64,000 bases of DNA from Sphingobacterium arenae (GTDB lineage: Bacteria > Bacteroidota > Bacteroidia > Sphingobacteriales > Sphingobacteriaceae): contig NZ_JACNYK010000001.1 in assembly GCF_014692505.1 (NCBI RefSeq), positions 1,435,922 through 1,499,921 on the forward strand. Reading direction: 5' to 3'. The notes below the pieces were generated by a model that was not told where the DNA came from, searched no databases, and saw only the letters and a program-made list of their open reading frames with translations. How positions within the stretch are numbered: the first letter of the stretch is position 1; every line of letters begins with the position of its first letter. Positions 26,174 to 35,392 of this stretch are shown piece by piece. Both the position numbers and the translations under genes were made by a program.

Positions 26174-28654
26174 ATGTCAGAAACTTCTTTATTTCATAGT
26201 GATCGAGAAACACTGTTTGTCGATGTTATCTTACCGTTATACATCGCTAAAACATATACCTACCGTGTTCCTTTAGAATCGAACACCGATATTGCCGTTG
26301 GAAAACGTGTCATCGTACAATTTGGTCGCAATAAAATCTATGCAGCGATCATCCATAAGATTTCTAAAGAAGCACCTTTAAGTTATGAAGCAAAGTATAT
26401 ACTCAACGTAATAGATGAAGAACCGGTAGTTGATGCTAATCAGTTAGCTCTTTGGGAATGGATTGCCGGTTATTACATGTGTTATCTGGGAGAAGTTATG
26501 CAAGCGGCTTTACCAGCAGCGTTAAAGATGGCGAGCGAAACAAAAATTGTGGCGTCAGAAAATGTCGATTTGGATCGTTCGCTTTTATCTGACAAGGGAT
26601 ACATGGTCATGGAAGCGTTGGATGTGGCAGGAGAATTGACGATAAACGATATTGTGAAGCTATTAGGGCAAAGCACGGTTTTCCCCCTACTGAAGAAACT
26701 TTTTGATCAAGGACATATATTGATATCTGAAGAGATCAAAAACAGGTACGTGCCAAAGCGTAAGGCATATTTAAGATTGGCATCGGAGTTTGACGATGGC
26801 GAAGGTATCCGGGGATTGCTGGATTCTTTAAACCGAGCACCAAAGCAACAGGATGCGGTTTTAGGTTTTATTCAGCTTCGGAAGACCAAAACCGATATTA
26901 CCCGACAAGATATTATGGAGGTTACGGGTGTGAGTTCCGGGATTGTTGCGTCATTGATTGAAAAGGAGGTGTTTGTGGTGGAGGAGAAGATCGTCTCCCG
27001 TTTAGGAGGTGAAGAGGTAGAAGTAACGGCAGCATTCAACTTCAATGCGGCACAACAACAGGCTTTTGATCAAATAAAAGTTTCTTTTGAAAAAAAAGAC
27101 GTTGTGCTTTTGCATGGTGTAACCGCTTCGGGCAAAACACAGATTTACATACGGCTGATTGAGCAAGCTATTAAGGACGGTAAAAATGCCTTATATCTTT
27201 TGCCAGAAATAGCGCTGACCGCACAGATTACAGATCGATTGAAACTGCATTTTGGGGATAAATTGGGAGTTTATCACTCAAAATTTAATGATAATGAGCG
27301 AGCAGAGGTGTGGCATAAGGTATTGAAAGGTGAGTATAAAGTGGTTGTAGGAGCTCGTTCTTCCATATTCTTGCCTTTCCAAAATTTAGGGTTGGTGGTC
27401 GTTGATGAAGAACATGAGAACTCTTATAAACAATATGAACCAGCTCCGCGATACCACGCTCGGGATACCGCGATCTACTTGGCCTATTTACAACAGGCAA
27501 AAGTACTGTTAGGGTCAGCTACGCCATCGATAGAAAGCTACTATAACGCTAGAGCGGATAAATATGGATTGGTAGAATTAACGGAACGTTTTGGAGAATC
27601 TCAATTACCCGATATACAGATTGTTAATGTCGCAGAAGAAGGCCGCAAAGACCAAATGTTTTCTTATTTCAGCAGTGTCTTGTTGCAGGGGATAACAAAT
27701 GCTTTGGAGCGAAAGGAACAGGTGATTTTGTTTCAGAACAGACGTGGGCATACACCATTTGTACAGTGCAATACTTGCGGCTGGGTCGCTAAATGTGTGA
27801 ACTGTGATGTGAGTTTGACATATCATAAATCCACCAATCATTTGCATTGCCATTATTGCGGACATACGGAGCCCCCGGTGCAGGTTTGTCCCGCTTGTGG
27901 GATGCCACACATTGAAAGTAAAGGTTTCGGAACTGAAAGGGTAGAGGAGGAACTGGAATTGCTGCTGCCACAAGCACGGCTAGGGCGTTTGGACTTGGAC
28001 TCTACGAAAGGGAAATATGGATTTGAGAATATTATCACAGCGTTTGATGAACACGAATTTGATATTCTTGTGGGTACACAAATGGTGGCAAAAGGATTGG
28101 ATTTCGGGCGTGTTAGTCTAATTGGTATCATCAATGCAGATGCGATGATTAATTTTCCAGACTTCCGGGCCTATGAACGGGCATTTTCGCTATTTTCGCA
28201 GGTAGCCGGACGTGCCGGACGCAGGGAGCACAAAGGGAAAGTAATCATTCAAACACATACCCCCAATCATCGCGTGTTGGAACAAGTTATTCAGCACGAT
28301 TATGAAGGTATGTTCATGACGGAAATAAAAGAACGAAAGAACTACCAATATCCTCCTTTTTATCGCATCATTAAACTGGATGTTCGCCATACAGAAATGC
28401 AAATCGCCAGTGATGCAGCCACTCGTTTGGCAATTTTGCTTCGTGCCCTGTTGGGGAGTAGGGTCTTAGGACCTGAGCCACCGATGATTTCTCGTATACG
28501 GAATCATTTCATTCAAACGGTTACCTTAAAAATAGAGCGAAACAACGTCAGTATCACACGCGTGAAAGAATTAATAAACCAAGCTATAACGCAATTTGGC
28601 ATGGAAAAACAATACAAAGGTGCGCGTATTTCTGTTGATGTTGATCCTTATTGA
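26174..28654 (+). CDS. priA: Primosomal protein N', replication restart helicase PriA
   Basis: 826 aa superfamily 2 3'-5' helicase that recognises stalled forks and reloads DnaB. N-terminal DNA-binding domain (VDVILPLYIAKTYTYRVPLE), Walker A LHGVTASGKTQIY (about 314-326), Walker B VVDEEH (about 409), LGSATPS, and eight zinc-binding cysteines between about 532 and 577 (CNTCGWVAKCVNCD, CHYCGH, CPACG). Motif VI region: SQVAGRAGRREHKG. It is complete, slightly longer than the 732-aa E. coli protein. It ends 7 nt inside the convergent LutB-like gene. Confidence 0.96.
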   Translation: MSETSLFHSDRETLFVDVILPLYIAKTYTYRVPLESNTDIAVGKRVIVQFGRNKIYAAIIHKISKEAPLSYEAKYILNVIDEEPVVDANQLALWEWIAGYYMCYLGEVMQAALPAALKMASETKIVASENVDLDRSLLSDKGYMVMEALDVAGELTINDIVKLLGQSTVFPLLKKLFDQGHILISEEIKNRYVPKRKAYLRLASEFDDGEGIRGLLDSLNRAPKQQDAVLGFIQLRKTKTDITRQDIMEVTGVSSGIVASLIEKEVFVVEEKIVSRLGGEEVEVTAAFNFNAAQQQAFDQIKVSFEKKDVVLLHGVTASGKTQIYIRLIEQAIKDGKNALYLLPEIALTAQITDRLKLHFGDKLGVYHSKFNDNERAEVWHKVLKGEYKVVVGARSSIFLPFQNLGLVVVDEEHENSYKQYEPAPRYHARDTAIYLAYLQQAKVLLGSATPSIESYYNARADKYGLVELTERFGESQLPDIQIVNVAEEGRKDQMFSYFSSVLLQGITNALERKEQVILFQNRRGHTPFVQCNTCGWVAKCVNCDVSLTYHKSTNHLHCHYCGHTEPPVQVCPACGMPHIESKGFGTERVEEELELLLPQARLGRLDLDSTKGKYGFENIITAFDEHEFDILVGTQMVAKGLDFGRVSLIGIINADAMINFPDFRAYERAFSLFSQVAGRAGRREHKGKVIIQTHTPNHRVLEQVIQHDYEGMFMTEIKERKNYQYPPFYRIIKLDVRHTEMQIASDAATRLAILLRALLGSRVLGPEPPMISRIRNHFIQTVTLKIERNNVSITRVKELINQAITQFGMEKQYKGARISVDVDPY

Positions 28655-30030
28655 TCTCTCCGCTCTTTCCATTGCTTAGTGAATGATTTTTCTGCGAGTT
28701 TTGGCAGTTCCCGATGCTTGCCCCAAGTTTTCTTGAAAAAACTTTGCAGAAAGAAATTTTTGGTTTTTCCGCTGAAGAAATCGATCAGCCCACGACGTTG
28801 GATGGCGTAGGTAAAACCTTTCCATGTCCGTCTTTCCATGCCCGGTGCCAAACCCTGTGCAACAGCATCTCGGCGGTTGAGCAGAAGCATCTTCTGAATG
28901 TCTATACCGACTGGGCATACTTCGGTACACTTCCCGCAGAGCGATGAAGCATAACTTAGGTGTTTAAATTCCTTCATGCCCTGTAAGTGGGGGGATATCA
29001 ACGAACCGATAGGGCCTTGATAGGTTGTTTCATACGTGTGTCCACCGATATTCTGGTAAATGGGGCATACATTTAAGCATGCTCCACAACGAATACAATA
29101 AAGTCCTTGACGTTGATCTTTTTGTGCCAATACATTGGTTCTGCCGTTATCAAGTAATATAACGTACATTTCCTCTGGGCCGTCTATATCCTTTTCTTGC
29201 CGAGGCCCTCCTAAAATGGTGTTGTATACGGTAAGATTTTGCCCTGTTCCATGTGAAGCGAGTAAGGGCCAGAATAAATCGAGGTCGCTCATGGTCGGAA
29301 TAACTTTCTCAATGCCCACTAGGGCGATATGCACTTTTGGAAAAGACGTCGTTAATCGTGCATTTCCTTCGTTTTCTGTAATTGCGATACTACCTGTATC
29401 AGCGATGATGAAATTTGCGCCCGAAATGCCCACACCTGTCGATGTATATTTCTCGCGTAACAATTCCCGGGCTTTCATCGTCAATTGTTCCGCTGAGGCG
29501 TCCAGTGGAGTGTCAAATTTCTCGTGAAACAGTTTCGCTATCTCCTCCAAACTGAGGTGCATGGCAGGTGTAACAAAATGATAGGGTTTTTGATCGAGTA
29601 GCTGGATGATAAACTCCCCTAAATCACTTTCGAAGACTTCTACATGTTGTTTCTCCAAAAAATGGTTGAGTTCGATTTCCTCGGTGGCCATAGATTTCGA
29701 CTTGACAACCGATTGTGCTTGGTGACGCTCCATAATCTTCGCAATCGCCTGTCGAGCCTCTTCTGCATCATTTGCCCAAATAACCTGTCCCCCTTTTTTC
29801 GTAAAATTGCTCTCGAAATCTAGGAGATAGCGTTCCAAGTTTTCGATCGTTTTCCATTTGATCAGGTTCGCTTTCTTTTTTGAGTTTTCTAGATCGAAAA
29901 ATTTACTTTTTCCACGCTCAAATGCGAGGTTATATTTATCTATATTGGTGTTGATGATCTCCCTATGGCGTTGATCAAAGGATTTGACCGCGCTATCTTT
30001 TAAAAACTTTTCTGCAACATCTCGAGCCAT
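28648..30030 (-). CDS. lutB: LutB-like iron-sulfur protein (LUD domain)
   Basis: 460 aa. N-terminal LUD domain (about 60-300) with GVGISGANFIIADTGSI and LLASHGTGQNLTVYNTIL; then two ferredoxin-like clusters, CIRCGACLNVCPIY (about 310-323) and CGKCTEVCPVGIDI (about 362-375), each able to bind a 4Fe-4S centre. This is the order of LutB, a subunit of the LutABC L-lactate oxidising system. LutA and LutC are not next to it in this window, so the physiological pathway is inferred from the family. Cytoplasmic. The tail overlaps the end of priA by 7 nt. Confidence 0.87.
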   Translation of the reverse strand: MARDVAEKFLKDSAVKSFDQRHREIINTNIDKYNLAFERGKSKFFDLENSKKKANLIKWKTIENLERYLLDFESNFTKKGGQVIWANDAEEARQAIAKIMERHQAQSVVKSKSMATEEIELNHFLEKQHVEVFESDLGEFIIQLLDQKPYHFVTPAMHLSLEEIAKLFHEKFDTPLDASAEQLTMKARELLREKYTSTGVGISGANFIIADTGSIAITENEGNARLTTSFPKVHIALVGIEKVIPTMSDLDLFWPLLASHGTGQNLTVYNTILGGPRQEKDIDGPEEMYVILLDNGRTNVLAQKDQRQGLYCIRCGACLNVCPIYQNIGGHTYETTYQGPIGSLISPHLQGMKEFKHLSYASSLCGKCTEVCPVGIDIQKMLLLNRRDAVAQGLAPGMERRTWKGFTYAIQRRGLIDFFSGKTKNFFLQSFFKKTWGKHRELPKLAEKSFTKQWKERRDQ

Positions 30031-30321
30031 GAGGTAAAGCTAATCTTTTTTCGAAAGATTCACAAAAATTTGCAGGCAGTTCTGTCGATATATCGGTTAC
30101 TTCTTCGATCGTTGTTTGGAGCAGTTTCGACCTTCCTTCGAAACTGCTTCGGAGCATCTTAGGCTATTGTTTGACCTCTGTCCGGGTTGGTGCTGGCATA
30201 TATCCGGATTTATACCGGTACCCATCTGAACGCCACGCGGAACACAGTCGTTGCGTACATAATTTTGGTTAAACCGTTTAAAATTCCGATTTTAGTTTTC
30301 TTGACAACAATATAGAATGGA
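30031..30321. other. Intergenic region with a strong hairpin between divergent genes
   Basis: 291 bases between lutB (minus) and a TupA-like gene (plus). It contains a perfect 10-bp stem GCAGTTTCGA / TCGAAACTGC (30121-30130 with 30138-30147, 7-nt loop), a smaller stem AATCTTT / AAAGATT near 30041, and a TAATTTTG -7-like box (30260-30267) 54 nt before the TupA-like ATG. No gene is visible. Confidence 0.5.
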
Positions 30322-31278
30322 ATGTTGAATTTTTTCAAGAAAAGTAATACAAAAAAAGATACTAAACACCAATCAACAGCCCTTGAAGAGGCGATAAATC
30401 TGTATCGACATGTGTTGGAGCAAAAACGTTGTTATTCTAACAGAGACTATATTGTAAACCGGTATACCGAGGCAATGGGGCAAGCACCTGATTTGGAAAA
30501 TCCAACATTGTTTACTGAAAAAATGCAATGGCTTAAGCTGCACTACAATAATCCACTGTATATAACATGTGCGGATAAATATGCGGTTAGAACGTATGTA
30601 GAAAGCAAGGGGTATAAATATATCTTAAATAATTTGATTGGTGTTTATTCCGCTGCGGGAGATATTCCGTTAGCGGAGCTTCCAGATAAGTTTGTGTTAA
30701 AAGCGACGCACGGTTGTACATGGAATTATCTCTGTAGAGATAAATCGGAAGAAGTCCCGAAATGGACGGAGACCAAACGATTGCTGGACGAATGGCTTAC
30801 CCAAGATTACGCTATGCATGGTAGGGAACTTCATTATACTTACATCCCGCCAAGACTCATCTGTGAACGTTTTTTAGAAAATGCAGATGGGAGTCAGATA
30901 AGAGATTACAAAATACATTGTTTTCATGGAGAACCTAAGCTAATTCAAGTAGACTACGAACGTTTTACGGAGCACCAACGCAATTACTATGATCCAGATT
31001 GGAGTCTAACAAATATTAAATGGGTGGAGCAAGACAACTACCCCCGAGCAGAAGATAAGCCGACTAATCTAGAAGAGATGTTGGATATTGCGCGTGCGCT
31101 TTCGGCCGATTTCGGATACGTACGTGTGGATTTATATAACGTAGGGGGAAAGGTTGTTTTTGGGGAATTAACGTTTACACCCGGTTGTGGCTTTACGAAG
31201 CTGGAGCCAGCGGAAATAGATGCTCTTATGGGAAGCTGGTTGACGCTACCGTTAGAAAGTAAACATGTAATACAGTAG
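30322..31278 (+). CDS. TupA-like ATP-grasp protein (cell-surface glycan synthesis)
   Basis: 318 aa. Matches the TupA-like ATP-grasp group found in teichuronopeptide, capsule and glycosyltransferase loci: FTEKMQWLKLHYNNPLYITC, ADKYAVRTYVESKGYKYI, KFVLKATHGCTWNYLCRDKS, ICERFLENADGSQIRDYKIH, and the metal-binding end YVRVDLYNVGGKVVFGELTF. Proteins of this group are thought to form an amide between an amino acid and a carboxylated sugar or peptide. No glycosyltransferase cluster is next to it here. Substrate unknown. Soluble, no signal peptide. Confidence 0.85.
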   Translation: MLNFFKKSNTKKDTKHQSTALEEAINLYRHVLEQKRCYSNRDYIVNRYTEAMGQAPDLENPTLFTEKMQWLKLHYNNPLYITCADKYAVRTYVESKGYKYILNNLIGVYSAAGDIPLAELPDKFVLKATHGCTWNYLCRDKSEEVPKWTETKRLLDEWLTQDYAMHGRELHYTYIPPRLICERFLENADGSQIRDYKIHCFHGEPKLIQVDYERFTEHQRNYYDPDWSLTNIKWVEQDNYPRAEDKPTNLEEMLDIARALSADFGYVRVDLYNVGGKVVFGELTFTPGCGFTKLEPAEIDALMGSWLTLPLESKHVIQ

Positions 31279-31312
31279 GGAGGTAAAGTTTCCCCCTACC
31301 GTATTTGAAGTC

Positions 31313-33067
31313 TTATAACGCACTACGAATCTTTAAGTTCAGTTCGTCGAGTTGCGCATTATCAAGAACCGCTGGAGCATCAATCATCACATCGCGCCCT
31401 GCATTATTTTTTGGGAATGCAATAAAATCACGTATGGTCTCCTGTCCACCTAAAATAGCTACCAGGCGATCAAGACCGAATGCCAATCCACCGTGTGGAG
31501 GTGCTCCGTATTGAAAAGCGCTCATCAAAAATCCAAATTGCTCCTGCGCCTGCTCTCGTGTAAATCCGAGATGTTTAAACATTAGCGCTTGTGTTTCCGC
31601 ATCGTGGATACGAATTGAACCGCCGCCAATTTCATTGCCGTTCAGCACCAGATCGTACGCATTGGCACGAACTTTTCCGGGGTCCGTATCCAAGAGGTGC
31701 ATGTCCTCTTTTTTTGGAGAAGTGAACGGATGGTGCATAGCGTGATGTCGCCCTGTCTCCTCATCCCATTCAAGTAAAGGGAAATCCGTTACCCATAGCG
31801 GAGCAAACTCACCTGGTTTGCGCAACCCTAAACGGTTGGCTAATTCCATACGTAAGGCGCTTAGTTGCGCGCGCGTCTTGTTCGCTGGTCCGGACAAAAC
31901 CAAGATAAGGTCTCCTGCTTTTGCATCGGTAATTTCCGCCCATTTGGCAAGATCGGCTTGATCATAGAACTTATCAACAGATGATTTAAATGTTCCATCA
32001 AGCTCACACTTGCAGTATACCATGCCTAAGGCACCTACTTGTGGACGCTTTACCCAATCAATTAATGCATCGATTTGCTTTCTCGTGTAGGATGCCGCGT
32101 CTGGTACAGCGATACCGACAACCAATTCGGCATTGTTAAACACGGTAAACTCCTTATGTTGGGCAACGACATTCAGTTCGCCAAACTCCATGCCGAAGCG
32201 GATGTCGGGTTTGTCGTTTCCGTACCTTCGCATCGCTTCGTCGTAGGTCATACGGGGAAATTGCGCAATATCGACCCCGTGTGTCGTTTTCAATAAATGA
32301 CGTGTCAATCCCTCAAAAATATGTAGAATATCCTCTTGTTCAATGAAGGACATTTCACAGTCAATCTGCGTGAATTCCGGCTGACGGTCTGCCCGAAGAT
32401 CCTCATCGCGGAAACATTTCACAATCTGAAAATATTTATCTAGACCGCCTACCATCAATAGTTGTTTAAAAGTTTGCGGTGATTGTGGTAATGCGTAAAA
32501 CTGGCCAGGATTCATACGAGATGGGACCACGAAGTCACGTGCACCTTCTGGTGTAGACTTAATTAAATAGGGAGTTTCTACTTCACAAAAGTCCAAATTC
32601 GAGAGGTAATTACGAACCTCCTGTGTTACCTTATGACGGAAAAGTAGACTATTTTTTACCGGATTACGGCGAATGTCCAAATACCGATATTTCATGCGTA
32701 GGTCTTCGCCGCCGTCAGTTTCATCCTCCATGGTAAAGGGAGGGACCTGCGATTGGTTCAGCACGGTCAACTCGTTTACGAGTACTTCAATCTCACCGGT
32801 GGGAATATTCGTATTTTTAGATTCGCGTTCGATAACGGTGCCTTTTATTTGGATGACGAATTCACGGCCCAATGACCTTGCCTGTTGCATAATGGTGTCA
32901 TCGGTACGTACCTCGTCGAAGATCAATTGCGTAATGCCATAGCGGTCACGCAAGTCTACCCAGATCATAAACCCTTTGTCGCGCGACTTTTGGACCCAGC
33001 CCGCTAATATGACTTCCTTGTTTGTATCGGTGATCCGTAATTCACCGCAATGATGGCTTCTGTACAT
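31313..33067 (-). CDS. aspS: Aspartyl-tRNA synthetase
   Basis: 584 aa from the ATG at 33067 ([14 protein letters not shown]); the open frame reaches 33196 but the extra residues are not family-like. Class IIb synthetase charging tRNA-Asp. N-terminal OB-fold anticodon-binding domain ([20 protein letters not shown]), motif 2 ([20 protein letters not shown]), the bacterial-type insertion domain (about 290-420), and motif 3 ([13 protein letters not shown]). Length is typical of bacterial AspRS. A -7-like TATTTTTG lies 5 nt before the ATG, and a GTGGG repeat pair like the MraZ operator lies about 80 nt upstream. Confidence 0.97.
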   Translation of the reverse strand: MYRSHHCGELRITDTNKEVILAGWVQKSRDKGFMIWVDLRDRYGITQLIFDEVRTDDTIMQQARSLGREFVIQIKGTVIERESKNTNIPTGEIEVLVNELTVLNQSQVPPFTMEDETDGGEDLRMKYRYLDIRRNPVKNSLLFRHKVTQEVRNYLSNLDFCEVETPYLIKSTPEGARDFVVPSRMNPGQFYALPQSPQTFKQLLMVGGLDKYFQIVKCFRDEDLRADRQPEFTQIDCEMSFIEQEDILHIFEGLTRHLLKTTHGVDIAQFPRMTYDEAMRRYGNDKPDIRFGMEFGELNVVAQHKEFTVFNNAELVVGIAVPDAASYTRKQIDALIDWVKRPQVGALGMVYCKCELDGTFKSSVDKFYDQADLAKWAEITDAKAGDLILVLSGPANKTRAQLSALRMELANRLGLRKPGEFAPLWVTDFPLLEWDEETGRHHAMHHPFTSPKKEDMHLLDTDPGKVRANAYDLVLNGNEIGGGSIRIHDAETQALMFKHLGFTREQAQEQFGFLMSAFQYGAPPHGGLAFGLDRLVAILGGQETIRDFIAFPKNNAGRDVMIDAPAVLDNAQLDELNLKIRSAL

Positions 33068-33148
33068 GTTCGCAAAAATATCGGATTTTACGGACAATAA
33101 AGATTTGTTTGTTCTTTTTTTGCTCCAATGATCGTTCCGAGCCTCACG

Positions 33149-33168
33149 CTTCTCCCACTTTACCCCAC
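33149..33168 (-). promoter_or_regulatory. MraZ-operator-like GTGGG repeat pair, inverted copy
   Basis: On the minus strand two tandem 10-mers, GTGGGGTAAA and GTGGGAGAAG, agree at 17 of 20 positions with the operator before mraZ at 33507-33526, including the exact 10-nt period. A GTGAGG remnant follows. It lies 82 nt upstream of aspS and about 340 nt from the mraZ operator, in opposite orientation. Confidence 0.5.
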
Positions 33169-33249
33169 TTGGAAAACACAACCCGTAGCTGCTCACACCG
33201 TATTGCTTGATTATTGTCTGAACTGTGATTATTCATTACTGTTTTTTTT

Positions 33250-33431
33250 AATGGTATTCATGCGTTCACTTCGCTCGGTTTTTGTGATCGCATCCTTAGT
33301 ATTATCCCATCCTGTCAAATATCCGCAGCGACGGGTTTTATGGACGAGTGCTTGTTTTGATGTCCATGAGCCCCTTTCGGTCAGTTTTAGTTCTTTTTTA
33401 GAAAAATCACGAAGTGTTCATGCATACCATT
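33250..33431. repeat. Segment bounded by imperfect inverted repeats, upstream of mraZ
   Basis: The left arm (33250-33273, beginning AATGGTATTCATG) and the right arm (33410-33431, whose complement begins AATGGTATGCATG) match at 19 positions, with one substitution and a 2-nt gap region. The segment between contains GTTCTTTTTT-AGAAAAA, as seen at 25735. No gene is supported inside. It resembles a small decayed hairpin or MITE-like element. Confidence 0.4.
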
Positions 33432-33506
33432 CAACATAAATCTTCATGGATAAAAGAACCACTATGTAGTATTTCTTCGATGTGGAAAACTTTTTTGTGT
33501 TATATT

Positions 33507-33530
33507 GTGGGAGAAAGTGGGAGAAAGTGT
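33507..33530 (+). promoter_or_regulatory. MraZ operator (tandem GTGGG repeats)
   Basis: Two perfect 10-mers GTGGGAGAAA (33507-33516 and 33517-33526) and a partial third (GTG at 33527). MraZ is known to bind TGGGN repeats separated by five bases in the mraZ promoter. A TTG (33505-33507) and TACTTTTA (33532-33539) suggest that the operator overlaps the promoter, so autoregulation by MraZ is likely. Confidence 0.85.
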
Positions 33531-33568
33531 ATACTTTTACATTAAAATTTAGATTAGCTGTATAGACT

Positions 33569-34045
33569 GTGAACTATTTAATCGGAGAATACGAATGCAA
33601 GCTGGACGCCAAAGGTAGAATGGTGGTTCCTGCCGCGCTCAAAAGGCAACTGCCGGATGTAGAGCGAGACGGGCTTGTCGTGAATCGTGGCTTCGAGAAA
33701 AATTTGGTCATTTATACGCGGTCTGAATGGAATAAGATTTTGAAGCAGTTGTCTAGGCTTAACCAGTTTCAGCCCAAGAACAGGGATTTTGTAAGGAAGT
33801 TTATGAGTGGAGCGACTGAATTGATGCTTGACTCGGCGGGAAGGGTTTTATTACCTAAGGGGTTGTTGGAATATGCTGAAGTGGGGAATGAATTGGTTTT
33901 GGCTTGTAATTTAGAAAAAATAGAAGTTTGGTCGAAAGCAAAATATGAAGAGCAGTTGGGTGCGATATCCGAAGATGATTTTTCGGACTTGGCTGCGCAA
34001 GTGATGGGTGGATTTGACTTGGAAGGAGGGCGGGATGGCGAATAA
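33569..34045 (+). CDS. mraZ: MraZ, transcriptional regulator of the dcw cluster
   Basis: 158 aa starting with GTG at 33569, which gives the family N-terminus NYLIGEYECKLDAKGRMVVP. Two SpoVT/AbrB-like half-domains are seen, each with its DAKGR or DSAGRVLLP motif (about 13-20 and 86-95). MraZ forms oligomeric rings that bind GTGGG direct repeats, here 40-60 nt upstream. It is the first gene of the dcw cluster and overlaps rsmH by 11 nt. Confidence 0.96.
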   Translation: MNYLIGEYECKLDAKGRMVVPAALKRQLPDVERDGLVVNRGFEKNLVIYTRSEWNKILKQLSRLNQFQPKNRDFVRKFMSGATELMLDSAGRVLLPKGLLEYAEVGNELVLACNLEKIEVWSKAKYEEQLGAISEDDFSDLAAQVMGGFDLEGGRDGE

Positions 34046-34952
34046 TCCGAATGGTTATCATGTTCCGGTGATGTTGGAAGAGTGCATAGAGGGCTTGGCG
34101 ATTAAGCCGGATGGTGTATATGTTGACGTGACGTTCGGCGGTGGTGGTCATTCTCGGGAGATCTTGAAAAAATTAGGTGATAAAGGGAGGTTGATAGCGT
34201 TTGATCAGGATCCGGATGCGGTAAAGAATGCACTAGATGATCCGCGTTTCACACTCGTACAGCACAATTTTAGATTTTTGAAAAATAATCTTCGATTATT
34301 GGGTGTTCGGCAAGTAGATGGAATATTGGCTGATTTGGGTGTTTCTTCCCATCAATTTGACTCGCCTGATCGTGGTTTCTCTACCCGTTATGATGCGGAT
34401 TTGGATATGCGAATGGATCAGGTGGCTGATTTGGATGCAAAGAAAGTTTTGAACAACTACTCGGAAGCCGAATTGCATCGCATTTTTGGTATGTATGGTG
34501 AAATAAAAAATGCGCGCTCGCTGGCAAAAACAATCGTCACAGGACGCCTAAGTTCGCCTATTGAAACGGTAAGCGGGTTGCGGGATGTGATTAAGCCTCA
34601 GGTTCCGAAAGGAAAAGAGCATAAATATCACGCACAGGTTTTTCAGGCCTTACGCATTGAGGTGAATGGTGAATTGGAGGTGCTGCAAGATTTTTTAGAG
34701 CAAACGGGAGCTGTTTTGAAGCCTGGTGGTCGTTTAGTAGTGATGTCTTATCACTCATTAGAGGATAGGTTGGTGAAGAATTTTATGCAAAAAGGCAGGT
34801 TTAAGGGTGAGGTAGAAAAGGATTTCTTTGGCAATGAAATAAAACCATTCCATGTTGTCAGTCGTAAAGCTGTGACGGCAAGTTTGGCAGAATTGGAGGT
34901 AAATAATAGGGCGCGTAGCGCGAAGTTACGTGTGGCCGAGCGCAAAGCTTAA
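34035..34952 (+). CDS. rsmH: 16S rRNA (cytosine1402-N4)-methyltransferase RsmH
   Basis: 305 aa from the ATG at 34035, preceded by GGAAGGAGGG (34021-34030), an unusually strong Shine-Dalgarno for this genome; this start overlaps the mraZ end by 11 nt. SAM-dependent methylation of C1402 in 16S rRNA. Motifs: YHVPVMLEECIEGL, VYVDVTFGGGGHSREIL (SAM loop), IAFDQDPDA, ADLGVSSHQFD, and MSYHSLEDRLVKNF near the C-terminus. Complete. Confidence 0.97.
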   Translation: MANNPNGYHVPVMLEECIEGLAIKPDGVYVDVTFGGGGHSREILKKLGDKGRLIAFDQDPDAVKNALDDPRFTLVQHNFRFLKNNLRLLGVRQVDGILADLGVSSHQFDSPDRGFSTRYDADLDMRMDQVADLDAKKVLNNYSEAELHRIFGMYGEIKNARSLAKTIVTGRLSSPIETVSGLRDVIKPQVPKGKEHKYHAQVFQALRIEVNGELEVLQDFLEQTGAVLKPGGRLVVMSYHSLEDRLVKNFMQKGRFKGEVEKDFFGNEIKPFHVVSRKAVTASLAELEVNNRARSAKLRVAERKA

Positions 34953-34965
34953 TTTTTGGAGAGAT

Positions 34966-35376
34966 ATGGCTAAAAAAAACACCGTCCGAAACAACGAATT
35001 AAGTGAAGAGGTTCAGACAAAAATGAATGAGTCTGTAGAGGAAAAGGTGGAGGAAACACAGCATTTTCTTCGCTCTATTTTCTCCACAAAGTACTTGTCC
35101 AGTTATCTGGTGGCAAGAAATTTGCCCTTTGCCGCCTTTGTGGCACTGCTTGGTTTGTTGTATATCTCCAATCGCCACTTAGCCGAAAGAACGGTGCGAA
35201 CTATTGATCATGTGGGGCGCGAAGTGAAGGAGTTGGGTTGGGATTACAAGTCGCTGTCCGCGGAATTGATGAAGCTAACAACGCAAACAGAAATTGCGAA
35301 ACGGGCTGATACCCTAGGATTAAAAGAACGTATGCAACCTCCGATTAAGTTAGAGGTCGTAAAAGAAAAAAAATAG
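34966..35376 (+). CDS. ftsL: FtsL-like divisome protein
   Basis: 136 aa from the ATG at 34966, 13 nt after rsmH. Cytoplasmic acidic N-terminus (about 1-50), one membrane helix (LPFAAFVALLGLLYIS, about 53-68), then a periplasmic coiled coil (VGREVKELGWDYKSLSAELM). FtsL forms a subcomplex with FtsQ/DivIB and FtsB and activates FtsWI. Sequence conservation is low; the call rests on topology, size and position between rsmH and ftsI. Confidence 0.87.
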   Translation: MAKKNTVRNNELSEEVQTKMNESVEEKVEETQHFLRSIFSTKYLSSYLVARNLPFAAFVALLGLLYISNRHLAERTVRTIDHVGREVKELGWDYKSLSAELMKLTTQTEIAKRADTLGLKERMQPPIKLEVVKEKK

Positions 35377-35392
35377 ATAGACACGGAGTCGT

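Noticed and set aside
33128..33439. 103-codon open frame upstream of mraZ
   Set aside because: It covers the MraZ-like array and the inverted repeats; no protein character.
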